A stretch of DNA of 5,836 bases from Candidatus Solibacter sp. (lineage in GTDB: Bacteria > Acidobacteriota > Terriglobia > Bryobacterales > Bryobacteraceae), in NCBI GenBank assembly GCA_017883355.1, contig JADGNS010000359.1, forward strand, positions 1 through 5,836, written 5' to 3'. How positions within the stretch are numbered: position 1 is the first letter of the stretch; each line of letters begins with the position of its first letter. The translations under genes and the position numbers were made by a program. This document shows positions 2,891-5,836 of this stretch, one piece after another. The notes below the pieces were generated by a model. That model was not told the origin of the DNA. It was given only the letters and a program-made list of their open reading frames with translations, and made no database searches.

Positions 2891-5836
2891 TTATTGCACA
2901 TTGGCGGTCACACCAGCATTTCCGGTGAGCGTGAAAGTGCAGGTCTTGCTCCCGCCACTCGTACAGGCGCCGGACCAGACGGCGTTGCGGCCGTTGGAAA
3001 CGGTGAGCGTGATCGCCGTCCCGGTGGTGAACGGCGCCGACCGGGTGCTGCCCACCGCCACGTTGATGCCTGCCGGGCTCGAGGTCACGCTCTCGCCGCT
3101 ACGGCCGGTTGCGGTCACCGTCAGCGTCGCGCTCGCGCCCGGCGGCGTCACCGTCAGTGTTGCCGTCCGCGTCACGCCGCCCGCGGCCGCCCCGATGGTC
3201 ACCGGCGTGGATGCGGTAACCGAGCTGGTGGCGATGGCAAACGTCGCGCTGGTGGCCCCCTGCGCCACCGTCACGCTGGCGGGTACCGCCGCTGCCGGGT
3301 TGTCGCTGGACAGCAACGCGGTGAATCCGCCCGACGGCGCGGCGCTCGTCAGGGTCACCGTACCCTGCGATGCGCTGCCTCCGGTCACGCTCGACGGGCT
3401 TACGGTCACCGACGATAACGAGGCCGGCGGCTTCACCGTCAAAGTGGCGCTGCGGCTCGCGCCGCCAAAGCTGCCGCCGATGGTCGCCGATGCCGAGGCG
3501 GTCACGGAGACCGTGGTCGCGGTGAAGGTCGCACTGGTTGCGCCGGCGGCGATGGTTACGCTGGCGGGCACGGTGGCGCCGGCCGGATTGCTGTTGGTGG
3601 GCGCGACCACGGCGCCGCCCGATGGTGCGGCGCTTGTCAACTTCACGGTCGCCTGCGACGAGGCTCCACCGGTCACGCTTGACGGGCTCAAGGATAGCGA
3701 CGATAACGATGGCGGCGCCGGGGGCGCGGTCAGGGTCAACACGGCACTGCGGCTCACACCGCCGGACGCGCCGCCAATGGTTACGGATGTCGACCCGGTC
3801 ACCGCCACCGTGCTCACGGCGAACGTCGCGCTGGTAGCGCCGGCTGGGACCGTGACGCTGGCCGGCACGGTGGCTCGGGCCGTATTGTTGCTGGTCAGCG
3901 CGACCACCGCGCCGCCCGAGGGCGCGGCGCTCGCCAGCGTGGCCGTGCCTTGCGAGCTGTTCCCCCCGACCACCGTGGACGGGCTGAGCGCAATCGTGGA
4001 GAGCGTCACCGGTGGGGGCGCCGCGGGAGTTACCGTCAAGGCTGCCGATTGCGTCAGGCCGCCGCCGGACACCGAGACGGTGACGACCGTCGTCGTGCTA
4101 ACGGCGGTGGTGAAGATGTTGAATCCTCCTCTGGTGGTCCCCGCGGGGATTGTGACGCTATTGGGAGGGAAGGGAACGACCGACGGGTTATCGACGGTGA
4201 CCTGAAGGGTGTCGTCGGTGAGGGCGGGCGAGGCGATCGAGACGGTCGCGAAGGAGCCGCCGGATTGCCCCACCGTCGAGGTCGGGCTCAGCGTCAGCGA
4301 CGTGGGCGGCTGCTGCGGCGTCAACGTGACCTGCGACTGCGTGCTGGCGCCGTTCCAGTTCGCCGTCAGCGTAACGACGGTGTTCGCCGCGACGGTGCTC
4401 GTCGGGATGGCGAGCGAAACCGAGGGGCTGCCGGGCGGGACAATTGCGAAATTGGGCGGTTGCACCGAAGGGGAGTCGCTGGCGAGGCTGACCGCGGCTC
4501 CGCCCGCGGGGGCCTGGCCGTTCAGCATGACGATCGCCTGCGGCTGCGCCCCGCCGCTGATGGTGGCGGGCGCCACGGTGAGCGATTTCAGCGACGGCGG
4601 CAGCACGTTGAACTGCACGGAAGCGGAACCGGAGTTGAGGGTCGCGGTGAGCGTCACCACAGTCGGCGAGGTCACCTGCCCTGTCGTAATCTGGAACTGC
4701 GTCCAGGCCAGGTTACCGGGCATCGCGACGGTCGCGGGGACAGGCGCCGCGGCCGGATTCGAGCTGGTTAGGCTGATGTTGGCGCCGGTCGCCGAGACCG
4801 CCGAGGTGAGCTGCACCTGGACCCAGGTGGTGTCGCCGCTATACAGCGGGTTGCTGACGAGAGTGACCGACACGGGCGTCGGCGGCGCCGAGGGAATGGT
4901 GAACGAGCGGGCCGCCGACCACGCGGTTTCGGCGGCCGTGGTGGGCGAGGAGTCTCCCTGCGCCGAACGCACACGCCAGAACTTTGTCCCGGAGGTGAGC
5001 GACAGCACGGTGCGGGTAGGGCTGGTAAGCTGCACGTCATCCTCCTCGATGGAAGAGAATCCGGAGTTCCGCGAGATTTGTACCTCGTACCCGCCGGGTT
5101 GCGGATTGGGCACGTCCGCCCAGGTGAGCGTAACCGGCAGCGTCAGCGTCGAGCCAGTCGCGGGAGACGCCAGCACGGGCGGCGGTCCGATGGGATTGTT
5201 GAAAAATACGGAGAAGTTGATGACGTTGGACGGCACGCCGGCGATGCGGTTCGCGTCCACTGCGTAGACGCGCGCCGAGTAGGCGCCTTCGGGGTTGCCG
5301 ATCTCGAACGTCATGGTGGTATTGGGAATGTTGTCGAACTGGATCCGCGTGACGATCGGGAAACTCGGGTCGGTCGAGGCCTGGAGGACGTAGGAGACGG
5401 CGCCGGGAACGGCGGTCCAATTAAAGGTGATGCTCTCAAACGGATGGAACGTGGAATACGCTTGGGTCGGCGCCAGCGTGGGCGTGCCCGGCTCGCCGGG
5501 GCCGGCCCCGGTGATGGTGAAGCTTTGCGGCTGGGACCACGCCCCCTGGATGAACGCGGCGCTAAATGCCTGCACACGCCAGAAATACGTGCCGTTCGGG
5601 ATGCCACTGACAGTGTCCTGCGTTTGGCCGTTGGTAGAGTTTTGGAGGGTCACTGAAGTGAAGGTCGAGGAAGTGCTGACCTGCCAGTTGTAGGCGGTGA
5701 TGCCGACCCCGTTCGGGTCAATGACCGCCGACCAGGAGATGGTAAACGGTACGGTAACGCTCGCACCGTCGGCCGGCGCCAGAGGCGCCGGCGCGGGAGG
5801 AATGGCGGCAGCGGCGGGGCCGCCGGCCGCGATGAC
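2891..5836 (-). CDS. Large secreted FN3/Ig-like repeat protein, N-terminus outside window
   Basis: The frame is open from the window edge to a TAA at 2893-2891, giving 981 visible residues of a longer protein. The first internal start-like codon (GTG at 5653) lies inside an FN3-like domain, so it is not the true start. Domains in order (residue 1 at the window edge): a Pro/Ala-rich linker at 1-15; FN3-like domains at about 16-110, 112-214 and 215-317, with ISW/FNW/LTW strands and FWRV motifs; six Ig-like repeats at 318-414, 415-509, 510-609, 610-709, 710-804 and 805-899; and a C-terminal cap at 900-981 resembling the divergent InlB B-repeat. Composition is Ser/Thr/Val/Ala-rich and nearly Cys-free, typical of extracellular beta-sandwich stalks. 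A role in adhesion, surface attachment or polymer binding is inferred. No LPXTG, PEP-CTERM or autotransporter barrel is visible at the C-terminus, so the export route must be read from the missing N-terminus. It converges on pyrD with a 48-nt gap. Confidence 0.85.
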   Translation of the reverse strand, partial: VIAAGGPAAAAIPPAPAPLAPADGASVTVPFTISWSAVIDPNGVGITAYNWQVSTSSTFTSVTLQNSTNGQTQDTVSGIPNGTYFWRVQAFSAAFIQGAWSQPQSFTITGAGPGEPGTPTLAPTQAYSTFHPFESITFNWTAVPGAVSYVLQASTDPSFPIVTRIQFDNIPNTTMTFEIGNPEGAYSARVYAVDANRIAGVPSNVINFSVFFNNPIGPPPVLASPATGSTLTLPVTLTWADVPNPQPGGYEVQISRNSGFSSIEEDDVQLTSPTRTVLSLTSGTKFWRVRSAQGDSSPTTAAETAWSAARSFTIPSAPPTPVSVTLVSNPLYSGDTTWVQVQLTSAVSATGANISLTSSNPAAAPVPATVAMPGNLAWTQFQITTGQVTSPTVVTLTATLNSGSASVQFNVLPPSLKSLTVAPATISGGAQPQAIVMLNGQAPAGGAAVSLASDSPSVQPPNFAIVPPGSPSVSLAIPTSTVAANTVVTLTANWNGASTQSQVTLTPQQPPTSLTLSPTSTVGQSGGSFATVSIASPALTDDTLQVTVDNPSVVPFPPNSVTIPAGTTRGGFNIFTTAVSTTTVVTVSVSGGGLTQSAALTVTPAAPPPVTLSTIALSPSTVVGGNSSQGTATLASAAPSGGAVVALTSNNTARATVPASVTVPAGATSATFAVSTVAVTGSTSVTIGGASGGVSRSAVLTLTAPPAPPSLSSLSLSPSSVTGGASSQATVKLTSAAPSGGAVVAPTNSNPAGATVPASVTIAAGATSATFTATTVSVTASASATIGGSFGGASRSATLTVKPPASLSSVTVSPSSVTGGSASQGTVTLTSAAPSGGFTALLSSDNPAAAVPASVTVAQGATSATFAIATSSVTASTPVTIGAAAGGVTRTATLTVTPPGASATLTVTATGRSGESVTSSPAGINVAVGSTRSAPFTTGTAITLTVSNGRNAVWSGACTSGGSKTCTFTLTGNAGVTANVQ
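2894..3139 (-). other. C-terminal divergent InlB-B-repeat-like cap domain
   Basis: The last 82 residues leave the Ig-like pattern and carry VTSSPAGI, then FTTGTAITLTVS, then VWSGAC followed by a second cysteine nine residues later (KTCTFTL), ending GVTANVQ. This matches the known bacterial motif V-x-S-x-P-x-G-I ... F-x-x-G-x-x-V-x-L ... WSGAC ... C-x-V of divergent InlB B-repeat (beta-grasp-like) domains. The two cysteines are the only ones I find in the visible protein and could form a disulfide outside the cytoplasm. Confidence 0.6.
3140..4885 (-). repeat. Six tandem Ig-like repeats (units A-F, about 95-100 aa each)
   Basis: Unit boundaries by motif phase on the minus strand: A 4885-4595 (97 aa), B 4594-4310 (95), C 4309-4010 (100), D 4009-3710 (100), E 3709-3425 (95), F 3424-3140 (95). 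Each starts with an SLxxLxLSPxxVxGG-like strand and ends with a xxLTVTPP-like linker. Units D, E and F share long blocks such as SAAPSGG, VPASVT and GATSATF; A-C keep the pattern but few identical words. At DNA level, E and F both begin with the same 12-mer CGACGATAACGA (read on the plus strand at 3698-3709 and 3410-3421). This suggests head-to-tail duplication of about 285-300 nt. Confidence 0.8.
4886..5791 (-). other. Three FN3-like domains in the repeat protein
   Basis: Three consecutive domains of about 95-103 residues at roughly 5791-5504, 5503-5195 and 5194-4886. Each opens with a proline-rich start (APADG, GTPTLAP, PPVLASPATG), has an early tryptophan strand (ISWSAV, FNWTAV, LTWADV) and a strand equivalent to YFWRVQA / AYSARVYA / KFWRVRS. 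Each ends near SFTI or NFSV. The three are diverged from each other. This arrangement is common in extracellular carbohydrate-active or adhesive proteins. The specific Pfam family is not certain by eye. Confidence 0.65.

Noticed and set aside
3140..4009. Tandem repeats as a CRISPR or non-coding satellite array
   Set aside because: The unit length of about 285-300 nt is a multiple of three, stays in one reading frame and encodes Ig-like domains. There is no short repeat/spacer pattern.
2901..5267. Long plus-strand open frames (2901-4205 and 4209-5267) opposite the repeat protein
   Set aside because: They mirror the minus-strand gene and stay open because its GC-rich Val/Thr/Ala/Ser codons rarely give antisense stops. 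The minus-strand product has clear FN3, Ig-like and InlB-like domains; the plus products show no recognisable domain.
5651..5653. GTG at 5653 as the start of the repeat protein
   Set aside because: The frame stays open to the window edge, and the residues before it complete an FN3-like domain (ADGASVTVPFTISWSAV and following). The gene is simply cut by the window.

Overview
The window reads as GC-rich bacterial chromosome with four protein-coding genes and no RNA gene, insertion sequence, CRISPR array or phage gene that I can see. The mix of a RodZ-type helix-turn-helix protein, an alkaline-phosphatase-superfamily protein with a twin-arginine-like leader, a class 1B dihydroorotate dehydrogenase and a very large Ig-like/FN3 repeat exoprotein resembles Acidobacteriota genomes (Solibacter/Bryobacter-like). 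That placement is inferred from gene style, not from a marker gene.

Layout: (i) 8-331, minus strand, a short stand-alone RodZ-like HTH protein. (ii) 332-449, a 118-nt divergent intergenic region with two oppositely directed extended -10 promoters that overlap. (iii) 450-1931, plus strand, an exported alkaline-phosphatase-fold protein. (iv) 1928-2842, plus strand, pyrD, overlapping the previous gene by 4 nt and probably translationally coupled to it. (v) 2815-2872, a 13-bp inverted repeat spanning the pyrD stop codon, in the convergent gap. (vi) 2891 to the window edge, minus strand, the C-terminal 981 residues of a secreted repeat protein: three FN3-like domains, six Ig-like repeats and a divergent InlB-B-repeat-like cap. 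Its N-terminus lies outside the window.

The most notable observation is that the alkaline-phosphatase-fold protein appears to have lost nearly all of its two-metal active site, including the nucleophile, while the reading frame and the scaffold motifs are intact. It looks like a maintained pseudoenzyme, and it is co-transcribed with a housekeeping pyrimidine gene. A second point is promoter architecture: the -10 of each divergent promoter lies on the other's -35 position, and the rightward start site would fall at or next to the ATG, which predicts a leaderless mRNA. A third is the repeat exoprotein, whose C-terminal repeats are much more alike than its N-terminal ones, as expected from recent tandem expansion. 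I found no evidence of a defence, mobile or otherwise unprecedented multi-gene system here.
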